A stretch of DNA of 64,000 nt from Sphingorhabdus sp. YGSMI21 (lineage in GTDB: Bacteria; Pseudomonadota; Alphaproteobacteria; Sphingomonadales; Sphingomonadaceae), in assembly GCF_002776575.1 (NCBI RefSeq), contig NZ_CP022548.1:2619001-2683000 (forward strand), in the 5' to 3' direction. The notes under the pieces were generated by a model, which was not told the origin of the DNA, ran no database searches, and saw only the letters and a program-made list of their open reading frames with translations. Numbering within the stretch: the stretch's first letter is position 1; each line of letters begins with the position of its first letter. The position numbers and the translations under genes are program-made. Shown piece after piece: positions 43,114 to 52,815 of the stretch.

Positions 43114-43950
43114 TTACTCCAAACGGATCAATCCCGCCTCGCGCATCAGCGTCTCCAGCTTTATCCCGCTAAAACCATAAGCTTTCTTATAGGCCTCATA
43201 TTGCTCGAGATATTTGGGCGACGGCTTGTTCTTCTTGATCGCTGTGATCAGCGTGTTCTTTTGCGTGTGCTCGGTGGAGACGAAATCGATGACATCGACC
43301 TGGTAACCCTGTGACCGGAGCAGCATCACGCGGCTGTTGTCGGTGATCAGGTCGGCCTGTTTTTGCAGGAACAGACCGTGCGAGATGAATTTGCGGTTTG
43401 CGGTCTCGCTCTTCTGCAGGTCGACCAGAACCTCGTGCTGGCAGCAGGGCGCGCAGACGATCAGTTTGGATTTCGATCGGATGCCATAGAAGAGGGCGTC
43501 ATCCGTCGCCGTGTCGCAGGCGTGCAGGGCGACGATTGCGTCATAATAGCCCTGAACGAAATCTTCGGCCTTCACGTTGTGAAATGCCAGATTTTCAAAG
43601 CCGGATTTCTGCGCCGCTTCATTGCAGAGATTGATCATATCGGAGCGCGTATCAACGCCGTCAATCTTGGGATTGAGCCCGGCTTTGGCGAGCTGGTCAT
43701 ACATCGCGAAGGTCAGATAACCCTTGCCCGATCCGATATCCAGAACCTTGACCCGCTTCTGTTTGACCGCCTGGGTCCGCTCGATCCGCTCGATGAAAAT
43801 CTCGACAAAGCGGCAGATTTGCCGGTATTTTGCATATTTATTGGGTTTGATCTCACCGGCGTCGTTCGAAACGCCCAGAGCTTTCAGAAACAGGCTGTCG
43901 CTTTTGATCAAATAGTTCTTGTCGCGGTTGTGGGGTTTGGTGTCCGTCAT
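43114..43950 (-). CDS. Class I SAM-dependent methyltransferase
   Basis: 278 residues. SAM-binding motif I is VKVLDIGSGKGYLTFAMY, motif II VDTRSDMINLCNEAA, and the typical ALHACDTATDDAL plus the Cys-rich VCAPCCQHEV belong to the Methyltransf_32/METTL25-like group. The target (RNA or protein) is unknown. It lies alone between two non-coding gaps. Confidence 0.85.
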   Translation of the reverse strand: MTDTKPHNRDKNYLIKSDSLFLKALGVSNDAGEIKPNKYAKYRQICRFVEIFIERIERTQAVKQKRVKVLDIGSGKGYLTFAMYDQLAKAGLNPKIDGVDTRSDMINLCNEAAQKSGFENLAFHNVKAEDFVQGYYDAIVALHACDTATDDALFYGIRSKSKLIVCAPCCQHEVLVDLQKSETANRKFISHGLFLQKQADLITDNSRVMLLRSQGYQVDVIDFVSTEHTQKNTLITAIKKNKPSPKYLEQYEAYKKAYGFSGIKLETLMREAGLIRLE

Positions 43951-44076
43951 GGGCTAGGCCATAAATAAATCTGCCGTGATTGATAGTCTTTTGGTGGGCG
44001 ACTGGACTTGGGAATAGATGTTCGCAGGCTCGGAGCGGCTATTGTCTGATGTCTGTTCGGGTGCGGAGGTCATCGA

Positions 44077-45306
44077 TCACTCGAACACCAACACCCCGTT
44101 TTTGGCTGGAAATTCATTCGCCCGCCGGTTTTCGCGGAAGCTATCAATCTCAACTCGGCCTGTTGCATAAGCTTTTTCCACTTCCTCAGCCGTATAGATG
44201 GCAGCCTGATTAAATCTGTGAAACTGGTAAGGAATGCCCTCTCCGGACAGAGACAGGTTTATATCCGTTCGGGTTTCAAGGTGGAAATGCAGGTGCGGCA
44301 AGTCGGAATTACCGCTATTACCTAGCAGTCCGATCACGTCACCCCGGCTCACCTGCTCACCGACCTTTACAGTCAGGCTGCCTGGTTTGAGATGGGCGTA
44401 AACCGCAACGACATCATTGCCGATATCGAGCATGATGTAATTTCCGGTTATTGTTTTCCGTGACCCCGGCACGGCCAATTCGTCTTTCGCGGGATCATTT
44501 TCGATGATCCCGTCCGTCACGGCTATGACCTGTCCATCTGAAACCGCCAGAAGCGGCTCGCCATATGTGACATAGTTTAAATTTGGTCCCTGCTCGTCAT
44601 TAAATAGCGCACCTGAATCGCCGATCTTCACAAAATCAATCGCAAAGCGCTGCGCCGAACTTGGACGACCTTCTGTCAGTTCGCGGTCGACCCAATGTGA
44701 TTCAGACTCGTAGAGCCAAATACCGGCCTGAACTGGTGGGGCGATGACCAGTTGGGACTTGTCGGGAACACTGGTTCGTGCCAATTCCAGGGTCAAGGAA
44801 CGCGGCTTTTTCTCCGGTATCAAAACGTCCACTGCAAGCCGGTGAAAAAATTCCCCAGGGATATGCCCGTCAGCGAAATCCAGCTGTAAATAGGCAATAC
44901 CATATTGGTTTGCCCCGAGGTTTAAAATTCCGTCTTCACCCCTGAGTCCCGGGCGCAGGAGGTGTTTTTCAAGGTAGCTGGAGTCAAAACTATATAATAT
45001 TCTGTCGGTCTGCTTCGGATCGACGATGTCAATCCGCTTCAGTTTCAATGGATAATGAAACGCATTTGCCAGGACGAGTTCATAGCGGAGTCGATGCTGA
45101 CCCTCTACTCTGACCAGCGGTGGCAAGAACCCGGTGCGCGCTTCCAGAATCTCGATCGGAATAGGAAGTGATTTCAGCTTGTAAGATGGGGCCACATTCA
45201 AATCCGATGCTGGACGAATCTCACCAACTTCAGTTCCGGTACTGCAAGCCGCAAGCGCGAACAAAAGGGCCGGACTTAAAAGACTTTCACGCCGAGCCAT
45301 TTTCAT
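44077..45306 (-). CDS. M23-type peptidase lipoprotein (LytM-like)
   Basis: 409 residues from the ATG at 45306 (GAGGAG upstream). Lipoprotein signal with lipobox L-A-A-C (LLFALAACSTG). An N-terminal beta-rich part (residues 60-210) is followed by the LytM domain: the first zinc motif is RFAID instead of the usual HxxxD (His replaced by Arg), while GNYIMLDIG, VYAHLKPGSLTVKVGEQVSRGD and the HLHFHLE motif are normal. This may be an active variant or a regulator that has lost a zinc ligand. Envelope or cell-wall role. Confidence 0.86.
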   Translation of the reverse strand: MKMARRESLLSPALLFALAACSTGTEVGEIRPASDLNVAPSYKLKSLPIPIEILEARTGFLPPLVRVEGQHRLRYELVLANAFHYPLKLKRIDIVDPKQTDRILYSFDSSYLEKHLLRPGLRGEDGILNLGANQYGIAYLQLDFADGHIPGEFFHRLAVDVLIPEKKPRSLTLELARTSVPDKSQLVIAPPVQAGIWLYESESHWVDRELTEGRPSSAQRFAIDFVKIGDSGALFNDEQGPNLNYVTYGEPLLAVSDGQVIAVTDGIIENDPAKDELAVPGSRKTITGNYIMLDIGNDVVAVYAHLKPGSLTVKVGEQVSRGDVIGLLGNSGNSDLPHLHFHLETRTDINLSLSGEGIPYQFHRFNQAAIYTAEEVEKAYATGRVEIDSFRENRRANEFPAKNGVLVFE

Positions 45307-45795
45307 TTTCTCCTCAAAATTTGTGCAATGCATGGAAACGGGTGCGGCCATGAAGAATTCGTTCGCTGCCTATGAAACCGAACTGCAACATCGTCGTCAG
45401 GCAGTGAGATAGTGTATTGTATAAATAATACACTATTGCAAGCCGTAGCTTTGGAATTTCCGTTTTCAGGAAGAGGCAGATAAGCATAGCCGGGAAATCT
45501 GGCACGCAGACCAATGTCCAACCGGAGATCCTCCCTGGCACACCGTCGCACCATCACAACGCTTGACTTCGTTACGGAAACCCCTATGTTGCATTGCAGC
45601 AAGGGCGGCAATATCGATTGACCGTCTGGCGGAAGTTCTGCGTGAGAGGTGACAAGATCATCTCGAACCTATCGCCTTCATTGCTTCTTTCTTTCCGGCA
45701 GCCTGATCACGCGGGTCGTCTTAACAGACGGCGAACACGCGTATAGCTTCCATGCTGTGCGCTGGAAACTTGCTGCTATTACAAGGTATAAAAAA
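45307..45795. other. Intergenic region between M23 lipoprotein and DEAD-box helicase genes
   Basis: 489 bases. The helicase frame is open from 45649, but that part has no DEAD-box similarity. A 10-bp perfect inverted repeat lies at 45409-45436. No gene was identified. Confidence 0.55.
45409..45436. repeat. Perfect 10-bp inverted repeat
   Basis: ATAGTGTATT (45409-45418) and AATACACTAT (45427-45436) around an 8-base AT loop. Placed 102 bases before the M23 lipoprotein start, it could be a regulator operator or, as RNA, a hairpin. It is not followed by a T-run on either strand. Confidence 0.75.
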
Positions 45796-47169
45796 TTGAC
45801 TAAATTTTCTGATTTCGCACTGGCGGAACCTATTCAAAAACGCGTGGCCGAAGGCGGCTACACCACTCCATCCCCGATCCAGCAGCAGGCGATCCCCCCA
45901 GCGCTTGAAGGCAAGGACATTCTCGGTATCGCGCAAACCGGAACCGGCAAGACCGCTGCGTTCTCGCTGCCGTCTATCCATCACCTTCTGAACGACAAAC
46001 GGCGCGCCGGCCGCTTCGAGTGCCGGATGCTGGTACTGGCTCCGACCCGCGAACTCGCGCGTCAGATTGCCGACAGCATGACCGGTTATTCCAAAGGTCT
46101 CGGTCTTTATGTCACCTCCGCTTTTGGCGGCGTGCCGATCAACCGGCAGAAGCGCATCCTGGAACGCGGTGTCGACGTATTGGTCGCAACGCCCGGTCGT
46201 CTGCTCGATCTGATCGACCAGCGCTATCTGACACTCTCCAAGGTCGAAATTCTGGTGCTCGACGAAGCCGACCAGATGCTCGATCTCGGCTTCATTGTTC
46301 CGCTGAAGAAAATCGTTCCGATGCTGCCAAAGCAGCGCCAGAGCCTGTTCTTCTCGGCAACCATGCCGAAGACCATCTCGCAGCTGGCCGACCAGTTCCT
46401 GACCAATCCGGTCCAGGTTTCGGTTGCGCCGCAGTCGACGACGGCCGAGCGGGTCGACCAGAAGGTCACCTATATCAACCAGGACGACAAGCAGCGTCTG
46501 CTGAAGGATTTCATCAACAAGGAAAATCCGGATCATATGCTGGTGTTCACCCAGACCAAACATGGCGCCGACAAGGTTGTGAAAAATCTGATGGCCGTCG
46601 GTATCCACTCCGCCGCGATCCACGGCAACAAGAGCCAGCCGCAGCGCGAACGTGCTTTGGGTGACTTCAAAAAGGGCAAGATCAACATTCTTGTCGCCAC
46701 GGATATCGCGGCGCGCGGCATCGATGTCGACGGCATTACCCATGTCATCAACTTCGACATGCCGAACGTGTCCGAACAATATGTTCACCGGATCGGCCGG
46801 ACAGCGCGGGCAGGGGCGAGCGGTATTTCCTACTCGCTGGTCGCTCCCGACGAGCGCCAGTTCCTGCGCGATGTGGTCAAGCTGACCGGCGTGAAACCGG
46901 AAGTGATCGCTTTGCCGGAAGGTTATGACGAGCCGCCGCGCGAAGAAGTCGCACCGCGTATCTATGGCCAGAAGCCCAAGAAATATGGTGCGAAGCCGAC
47001 GCGAAGCGGACCGCCGAAAGCCAAGCACAGTTCCCGCAAAGGCCGTCCCGGCGGCGGTGGTTCGGGTCGTGGCGGACCGGGTTCGGCCGCCAAGAGCGAC
47101 GGACCGAAGCACTGGAACAATGGTGCGAAGTCGTTCAAACGCCGTCAGGCGCGCAACGCGGACGCTTAG
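45796..47169 (+). CDS. DEAD-box RNA helicase (RhlE-like)
   Basis: 457 residues from a TTG start (AAGG nine bases upstream), giving LTKFSDFALAEPIQKRV at the N-terminus. Motifs: Q motif (YTTPSPIQQQAIP), AQTGTGKTAAF, PTRELARQI, VATPGRLLD, LDEADQML, FSATMP, then HGNKSQPQRERAL, DIAARGIDV and HRIGRTARAG. The C-terminal 80 residues are basic, Gly/Pro/Lys-rich and low complexity, as in RhlE. Unwinds RNA in ribosome assembly and cold adaptation. The annotated 5' extension to 45649 has no helicase similarity. Confidence 0.93.
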   Translation: MTKFSDFALAEPIQKRVAEGGYTTPSPIQQQAIPPALEGKDILGIAQTGTGKTAAFSLPSIHHLLNDKRRAGRFECRMLVLAPTRELARQIADSMTGYSKGLGLYVTSAFGGVPINRQKRILERGVDVLVATPGRLLDLIDQRYLTLSKVEILVLDEADQMLDLGFIVPLKKIVPMLPKQRQSLFFSATMPKTISQLADQFLTNPVQVSVAPQSTTAERVDQKVTYINQDDKQRLLKDFINKENPDHMLVFTQTKHGADKVVKNLMAVGIHSAAIHGNKSQPQRERALGDFKKGKINILVATDIAARGIDVDGITHVINFDMPNVSEQYVHRIGRTARAGASGISYSLVAPDERQFLRDVVKLTGVKPEVIALPEGYDEPPREEVAPRIYGQKPKKYGAKPTRSGPPKAKHSSRKGRPGGGGSGRGGPGSAAKSDGPKHWNNGAKSFKRRQARNADA

Positions 47170-47170
47170 G

Positions 47171-48340
47171 CTAGTCCGAGATTAGCGCCTTGCTATCGGC
47201 AAGCGCGCTGATTTCGTCTTCCTCCATATTCAACCAATCCCGAAGCGCGGCGACATTATGTTCGCCGCGTTTTGCGGTTCTGGCGCTGCTGTCGATGCCG
47301 CTTTTCGCTTTCGAGAAGCGATAGGGTGACTGGACGGTGCGGCGGGCATTGCCTTCATCGTCGGTCACATCGACGATCGTGCCGAGCGCCTTGACGCTGG
47401 GCTGGTCATAGACGGCGGGGCCGAAGGGAAAGACTTCCCCCCAGGCGAGATTAAGCCGGTCCAGCGTGGCTGTCAGCGCATCGAAACTCTCGTGCGACAG
47501 GATATGCTTTTCCATCGCCTCGTGGCGCAGCCGCACTTTTGTAGGAATGTCAGCGCCTTCCGGGGTCGGATCCTGCAAGCCGTCTTTCGTATAGAACATG
47601 ATCCAAAGCCATTTCATATCGCCGGTGATCAGGATCTGACGTCCCTCCGGGGCTTCCCAAACTAGGGTCTCCGGCGCTTTCGGCCAAATATCGTCAAGCG
47701 CGAAATGGGCATAGTCGTCGGCGGAATGCAGGACATTGACCATCGCCAGATCAATATGCTGGCCTTCGCCACTCTGGTCGAGCGTGCGCAGGGCCGACAA
47801 TATCGCGATGATGCCGTGCAGTGAACTGTAGCTGTCCGCCATGGCGAACTGGATATCCGTCGGTTTGCCGCCGCTCATCTCCGCCTGCCGGGCAATCAGG
47901 CCGCTTTCCGCGTGCAGCACCGGCGCATAGGCGGCCCGTCCCCGCTCCGGACCATTTTGCCCGTAACCGGATATCGAGAGCATCACCAGCCGGGGATTGA
48001 CCTTTGATAGGGCCTCCCAGCCGATGCCGAACTTATCCATCACGCCCGGCCGGAAATTTTCGACGACAATATCGGCCTGTGCCGCCAGCTTGTGAATGAG
48101 CTCGCGCGCGCCTTCGGCTTTCAGATCGACGCAGATATTCTTCTTGCCGATATTGAGCTGCAGATAATTGCCGCTCACCCCGCTGTCGCGTTTGGCGAGC
48201 TTGCGGGTCACATCACCTTCCGGCGGTTCGACCTTCAGCACCTCCGCGCCCAGGTCCGAGAGCATCCGCGTGGCATAAGGGCCGGCCACGACGCGCGAAA
48301 AATCCAGGACCTTGAGCCCCGCTAGCGGAAAATCTGCCAT
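47171..48340 (-). CDS. CaiB/BaiF family CoA transferase (family III)
   Basis: 389 residues: LDFSRVVAGPYATRMLSDLG, AEVLKVEPPEGDVTR, the typical GKKNICVDLKAEGARE and ENFRPGVMDKFG, and the catalytic Asp in AMADSYSSLHG. It moves CoA between carboxylic acids; the substrate is unknown. It is convergent with the helicase gene and 12 bases downstream of the aldehyde dehydrogenase gene, so possibly in the same transcript. Confidence 0.91.
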   Translation of the reverse strand: MADFPLAGLKVLDFSRVVAGPYATRMLSDLGAEVLKVEPPEGDVTRKLAKRDSGVSGNYLQLNIGKKNICVDLKAEGARELIHKLAAQADIVVENFRPGVMDKFGIGWEALSKVNPRLVMLSISGYGQNGPERGRAAYAPVLHAESGLIARQAEMSGGKPTDIQFAMADSYSSLHGIIAILSALRTLDQSGEGQHIDLAMVNVLHSADDYAHFALDDIWPKAPETLVWEAPEGRQILITGDMKWLWIMFYTKDGLQDPTPEGADIPTKVRLRHEAMEKHILSHESFDALTATLDRLNLAWGEVFPFGPAVYDQPSVKALGTIVDVTDDEGNARRTVQSPYRFSKAKSGIDSSARTAKRGEHNVAALRDWLNMEEDEISALADSKALISD

Positions 48341-48352
48341 CCGTGCGCGGCG

Positions 48353-49807
48353 CTAGAGTTTCATCTGCTGTTTCATGGTCTTTTCCGTACCCGCACCATA
48401 AGGCGGGAGGAAACCGGCAATTTTGGCAATGTTGATCTTCGGCTGGCGATAGACAGCCTTGGCGTGGCTGAATTCCTTGAAGCCGTCGGGACCGGTATAG
48501 GCGCCCATGCCGGAAGGACCCACGCCGCCGAAGGGCAGGTCGTGCTGGGCGATATGGAAGATCACGTCATTGACCGTGACACCGCCGGAAATCGTGCGGT
48601 CGAGCACCTTGCGCTTGTCGCTTTCCGTCTCGCCGAAATAGTAGAGGCCGAGCGGCCGGTCGTGATCGTTCACATAGTCGATCACCTCGTCGAGATTGCG
48701 ATAGGTCTTCACCGGCAGAACCGGGCCGAAAATCTCTTCCTGCATCACGCGCATGTCATCATTGACATTCTGCAGCACGGTCAGCGGCATCTTGTTGCTG
48801 TTGGTGTTGGAGAAATCCTCGTCACCGGGATTGACGATGGTCTGCTTCGCACCCTTCTCGAGCGCGTCGTCGATCAGGCCCTGCAGGCGTTCCTTGTGCC
48901 GGCCGTTGATCACCGATGTATAGTCGTCATTGGCAATCAGCGTCGGATATTGTTCCGCGACATTCGACGCAATGCCCTCGACAACCGCATCTTCCTTGTC
49001 CTGCGGCACCAGCAGATAGTCGGGCGCCAGACAGATCTGGCCCGCGTTCATCATCTTGCCCATGGCGATACGCTGGGTTGATTTCTGGATATCGGCGTCG
49101 GGTCCGATGATCGTCGGCGACTTGCCACCGAGTTCCAGCGTCACCGGGGTGAGGTTCTGCGCTGCTGCTGCCATCACATGTTTGGCAATCCCGCCACCGC
49201 CGGTGAAGATCAGATGATCCCACGGAATTTCCGAGAAGGCCTTGCCGGTTTCCGGGCCGCCGGTGACCACGGTCATTTCCTCGGGCGCGAAATATTCGGC
49301 GACCAGTTTCTTGACCAGTTCGCCGGTTTCCGGACAGAATTCGGAAAATTTGATGATTACCCGGTTGCCTGCACCAAAGGCACCGATCGCCGGATCAAAG
49401 GCGAGGTTGATCGGGAAATTCCACGGTGCGATAACACCGACAACGCCCTTGGGCTGATATTCCACCTGACCGCTGGCACCCAGCAGACCGAGCGGGAAAT
49501 CCATCTTGCGCTTCTCGGGGCGCATCCATTTCTTCAGATTTTTCTTGTGATCCTTGGCATGGCCGACAACCGACATCAGATCGGTCATCACGGTCTGGAC
49601 GCTGCTGCGATGGCCAAAGTCATTCGATACGGCCTGGCAGAGCGCATCCTGATTTTCGATGATCATCTTGGCGGTGCGGTTGATCCGGTCCATCCGGGCG
49701 TCATAGCTTACCGGTAATTCGGCGTGGAACGCATCGCGCTGCGCCTGAAAAAGCTTCATCATCTCGTCTTTGCTGACTTCGCCAGCTGCTGCTTCCAATG
49801 CTTCCAT
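48353..49807 (-). CDS. Aldehyde dehydrogenase (coniferyl-aldehyde dehydrogenase type)
   Basis: 484 residues. NAD(P) aldehyde dehydrogenase motifs: VIAPWNFPINLAFDPAIGA, LIFTGGGGIAKHVMAAAA, VTLELGGKSPTII with the catalytic Glu, and NAGQICLAPDYLL with the nucleophile Cys. The closing RPLGLYYFGETESDK and FGGVGPSGMGAYTG blocks are those of the coniferyl-aldehyde dehydrogenase (CalB-like) group. The substrate cannot be fixed from sequence. Confidence 0.9.
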   Translation of the reverse strand: MEALEAAAGEVSKDEMMKLFQAQRDAFHAELPVSYDARMDRINRTAKMIIENQDALCQAVSNDFGHRSSVQTVMTDLMSVVGHAKDHKKNLKKWMRPEKRKMDFPLGLLGASGQVEYQPKGVVGVIAPWNFPINLAFDPAIGAFGAGNRVIIKFSEFCPETGELVKKLVAEYFAPEEMTVVTGGPETGKAFSEIPWDHLIFTGGGGIAKHVMAAAAQNLTPVTLELGGKSPTIIGPDADIQKSTQRIAMGKMMNAGQICLAPDYLLVPQDKEDAVVEGIASNVAEQYPTLIANDDYTSVINGRHKERLQGLIDDALEKGAKQTIVNPGDEDFSNTNSNKMPLTVLQNVNDDMRVMQEEIFGPVLPVKTYRNLDEVIDYVNDHDRPLGLYYFGETESDKRKVLDRTISGGVTVNDVIFHIAQHDLPFGGVGPSGMGAYTGPDGFKEFSHAKAVYRQPKINIAKIAGFLPPYGAGTEKTMKQQMKL

Positions 49808-49903
49808 ATCTGCTCTCCAAAGGGCAGGGCTTCAACGCCCCGTCAACGTCCGTTTCAATTGAGCACTTAAACGGATTTTTGGCAGCTTGTCGAGGGTGAA
49901 AGC

Positions 49904-50794
49904 CTATCGGGCCAAAGCGTCTATCGCTTTGGCGGTCGCGACCAGCTGGTTGGCCTGCTTGAGATGCAACAGCTCGGTCATCTTGCCATTGACTACGATG
50001 ACGCCCTTGCCGGCGTTGACCGGGTCCCTGAACGCCGCGATGATCGCCTCCGCTTCGGCAATGGCGCCGGCTTGCGGGGCAAAGCTCTGGTTGGCGGTGT
50101 CAATCTGCGCCGGATGGATCAGCGACTTGCCGTCGAAGCCCAGTTTTCGGGCCTCCAGACATTCTGTTTCCAGACCGTCCGGGTCATTGAAATCATTATA
50201 GACGCTATCGATGACAGTGAGACCATAAGCCCGGGCGGCGATCACCGTCTGGGTCATGACGGAGCCAAAGACGCCGCGATCATGCTCGGCGTGCATCTCT
50301 TTCGCCAGATCGTTGAAACCCATGACAAAGCCGGTCAGCCGGTGTTCTGCGCCGAGCGCCGCGATTTCCTTCAGATTGAGAATGGCCAGCGGCATCTCGA
50401 TCATGGCCCATAATTTGCTGTCTAATTTGCTGTCGCGACCGGCGTCGCAATCGTCCATCAGCGCGCTGATCCGGACAATATCGTCCGCGCTCAATATTTT
50501 CGGCACCAGCACTGCATCGGCCCCGCTCTGGCAAGCCTGTTTCAGGTCCTGTGCAAACCAAGGTGTATCCATGGCATTGATCCGCACGACCAGCTCCCGC
50601 TTGCCATAGTCGCCGGATTGCAGCGCCGCACAGGCATTCGCTCGCGCCTCTTCCTTGGCGTCCGGCGCCACTGCATCCTCCAGATCGAAGATAATTGTAT
50701 CTGCCGACAGGCTCTTCGCCTTTTCCAGAGCCCGCTTGTTGGACGCAGGCATATAGAGACAGGAGCGGCGGGGACGAAATTTGATTTGAGTCAT
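49904..50794 (-). CDS. HpcH/HpaI-family CoA ester lyase (CitE-like)
   Basis: 296 residues. TIM-barrel motifs: RSCLYMPASNKRALEKA, DTIIFDLEDAVAPDAKEEAR (metal/acid region), LVVRINAMDTPW, VLVPKILSADDI, MIEMPLAILNLKEIA (metal Glu) and FDGKSLIHPAQIDTAN. Such lyases cleave or make malyl-, citramalyl- or related CoA esters. With the CoA transferase and aldehyde dehydrogenase nearby it suggests acyl-CoA metabolism, but not a defined pathway. Confidence 0.9.
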   Translation of the reverse strand: MTQIKFRPRRSCLYMPASNKRALEKAKSLSADTIIFDLEDAVAPDAKEEARANACAALQSGDYGKRELVVRINAMDTPWFAQDLKQACQSGADAVLVPKILSADDIVRISALMDDCDAGRDSKLDSKLWAMIEMPLAILNLKEIAALGAEHRLTGFVMGFNDLAKEMHAEHDRGVFGSVMTQTVIAARAYGLTVIDSVYNDFNDPDGLETECLEARKLGFDGKSLIHPAQIDTANQSFAPQAGAIAEAEAIIAAFRDPVNAGKGVIVVNGKMTELLHLKQANQLVATAKAIDALAR

Positions 50795-50940
50795 GATCCA
50801 TCCGTATCATTTCGCCAGCCTGACGCAAGGCCAGTTAATGCAGAGCTATATACGCTTTGTTAACCATAGGCTTTTAGGACATTTTTAACCGAAAATTCCG
50901 ACCCGCGAAGGCGGACGAAAACCAGAGGAACGGGCGTCGT

Positions 50941-51933
50941 ATGAAGCTGATTATTCAGATCCCCTGCTATAATGAAGCGGAAAGCCTGCCCGAAACGCTG
51001 GTCGCCCTGCCGCGCCAGATCGACGGGATCGATACTATCGAGATCCTCGTCATCGATGACGGCAGCAAGGACAATACCAGCGATGTCGCACGCCGGTTCG
51101 GTGTTCATCATATCGTCCGGCACCGCACCAACCGCGGGCTTGCGGCGGCTTTCCAGTCGGGACTCAACAAGGCGCTGGCCGAAGGCGCGGATATCATCGT
51201 CAACACCGATGCCGACAATCAATATGAGGGTCGCGACATTTGCAAGCTGGTCGCGCCGGTCCTGGCCGGCGAAGCGGATATCGTCGTGGGAGACCGCGGC
51301 GTACGCGACAATGCGCATTTCGGACCGTTCAAACGGCTGCTGCAGATGTTCGGCAGCGCGACGGTCAAACGTCTGTCCAACACCCAGATCACAGATGCGG
51401 TCAGCGGATTTCGTGCGATCAGCCGGGCTGCGGCGCAGAAAATCAATATCACGTCCAGCTTCTCCTACACCACGGAGATGCTGATCCAGGCGGGACGGAA
51501 GCGGATGGCCATCGTGTCGGTACCGATCCGGACCAACGGGGCTATCCGGCCATCGCGGCTGTTCAAGTCGGTGCCGCAATTCATCGCCAATACCGGCGCC
51601 ACCATGATCCGGTCCTATGCGATGTACAATCCGTTGAAGGTTTTTGTGCTGGCGGGGACCGTTTCCGCACTGATCGGCGCGACCCCCATCATCCGTTTCC
51701 TGTATTTCTATGCGATAGGCGAGGGCGGCGGCCATATCCAGTCGCTGGTAATTGGTGGTTCGCTCATCGTTCTTGGCGTAGTCGCGATCATGTTTGGCGC
51801 TGTTGCCGACCTCGTCGGGCGCAATAGGCAGTTGCTAGAACAGACGCTGGAGAGATTGCGGCTGCTGGAAGACCAGCTTGCCGAGGATCGCTCGTCAGAT
51901 GACAGTCCGAAGGCCACCGGAACCCTGGGCTGA
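50941..51933 (+). CDS. Family 2 glycosyltransferase (dolichol-phosphate-mannose synthase type)
   Basis: 330 residues. GT-A fold: LIIQIPCYNEAESLPETL, ILVIDDGSKDNT, the DxD motif in IIVNTDADNQYEG and VSGFRAISRAAAQ. Two C-terminal membrane helices and a charged tail (about 225-300) anchor it. First gene of the polysaccharide cluster and four bases from the next. Confidence 0.9.
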   Translation: MKLIIQIPCYNEAESLPETLVALPRQIDGIDTIEILVIDDGSKDNTSDVARRFGVHHIVRHRTNRGLAAAFQSGLNKALAEGADIIVNTDADNQYEGRDICKLVAPVLAGEADIVVGDRGVRDNAHFGPFKRLLQMFGSATVKRLSNTQITDAVSGFRAISRAAAQKINITSSFSYTTEMLIQAGRKRMAIVSVPIRTNGAIRPSRLFKSVPQFIANTGATMIRSYAMYNPLKVFVLAGTVSALIGATPIIRFLYFYAIGEGGGHIQSLVIGGSLIVLGVVAIMFGAVADLVGRNRQLLEQTLERLRLLEDQLAEDRSSDDSPKATGTLG

Positions 51934-51936
51934 TCC

Positions 51937-52815
51937 ATGATCGATACATTCATATCGGCTTATCATGATTTGAAAGGATGGTCCCGGGCGCGTCGGAAAT
52001 CGATCGTCTGCATATTTGCCATTTTTTTCATTTGCGGGATTGGCTATTCCTTTGCGGCCCTCGATCTCAAGCTTACGGAACTTGACGCGATAGCCTTGCT
52101 GGCGGTTGCCTGCCTGGTCCCGGCGTCCATCCTTTTCAACGGTACCGAGCTGCAGCTGTGCGCTCGTGTGGCTAATCAGCATATCGGTTTCGGAAAAGCG
52201 CTGGGATATGCGTCTATGGCGACCATTGCGAACCTGCTGCCGATTCCCGCCAGTATTCTGATCCGCGGCGGCGCGCTTGTGAGCAGCGGGGCAAAAATTG
52301 CCCAGGCCGGACGGATTCTTGCGGCGGCGGCTGCGATGTGGCTGGCCATGGCTGTCGGCATTTCCGGCTATTTCCTGACGGCGGGCTGGATCGCCGGAGG
52401 TATCACGATATTGTCGGCCATTATGGTGATCGGCATCGCATTCTGGATTGGGCAAAGAAGCAGCGTCGCCACGGCACTGTCCTTCATCGCTGTCCGCGCC
52501 ATCATGCTGCTGCTGCTGATCACGCGCCTCTATTTTTGTTTTATCGCAATCAACGCAGCCGTCGCGCTTGAGGAAGCCGCCATCTATTCGGTAGCGGGCA
52601 TCGCCGGAACGGCAGTGGCCATTGTTCCGGCGGGTCTCGGGATCGCCGAAGGATTCGGTGCCTTGATCGCCGAAGCGGCTGGTGCCGACCCCGCAGCGGC
52701 GTTTCTGGCACTTGGATTGAACCGCATTCTCGGGCTGTTGGGCAGTGGTCTGGTGGCTGGCTTTTTCTGGTTCAGGGTCGAACAGCCGGATGTTTCAATG
52801 AGTATATCGTCATGA
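51937..52815 (+). CDS. Flippase-like membrane protein (lysylphosphatidylglycerol synthase TM-type)
   Basis: 292 residues with about eight membrane helices. The PAGLGIAEGFGALIAEAAG segment and FLALGLNRILGLLGSGLVAG are typical of the UPF0104/YbhN-like family. Probably moves or handles lipid-linked sugars together with the neighbouring glycosyltransferases. It overlaps the DUF354 gene by four bases. Confidence 0.8.
   Translation: MIDTFISAYHDLKGWSRARRKSIVCIFAIFFICGIGYSFAALDLKLTELDAIALLAVACLVPASILFNGTELQLCARVANQHIGFGKALGYASMATIANLLPIPASILIRGGALVSSGAKIAQAGRILAAAAAMWLAMAVGISGYFLTAGWIAGGITILSAIMVIGIAFWIGQRSSVATALSFIAVRAIMLLLLITRLYFCFIAINAAVALEEAAIYSVAGIAGTAVAIVPAGLGIAEGFGALIAEAAGADPAAAFLALGLNRILGLLGSGLVAGFFWFRVEQPDVSMSISS

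Noticed and set aside
45649..45795. N-terminal extension of the DEAD-box helicase
   Set aside because: The helicase similarity begins at the TTG at 45796; the extension contains none and the TTG has its own AAGG.
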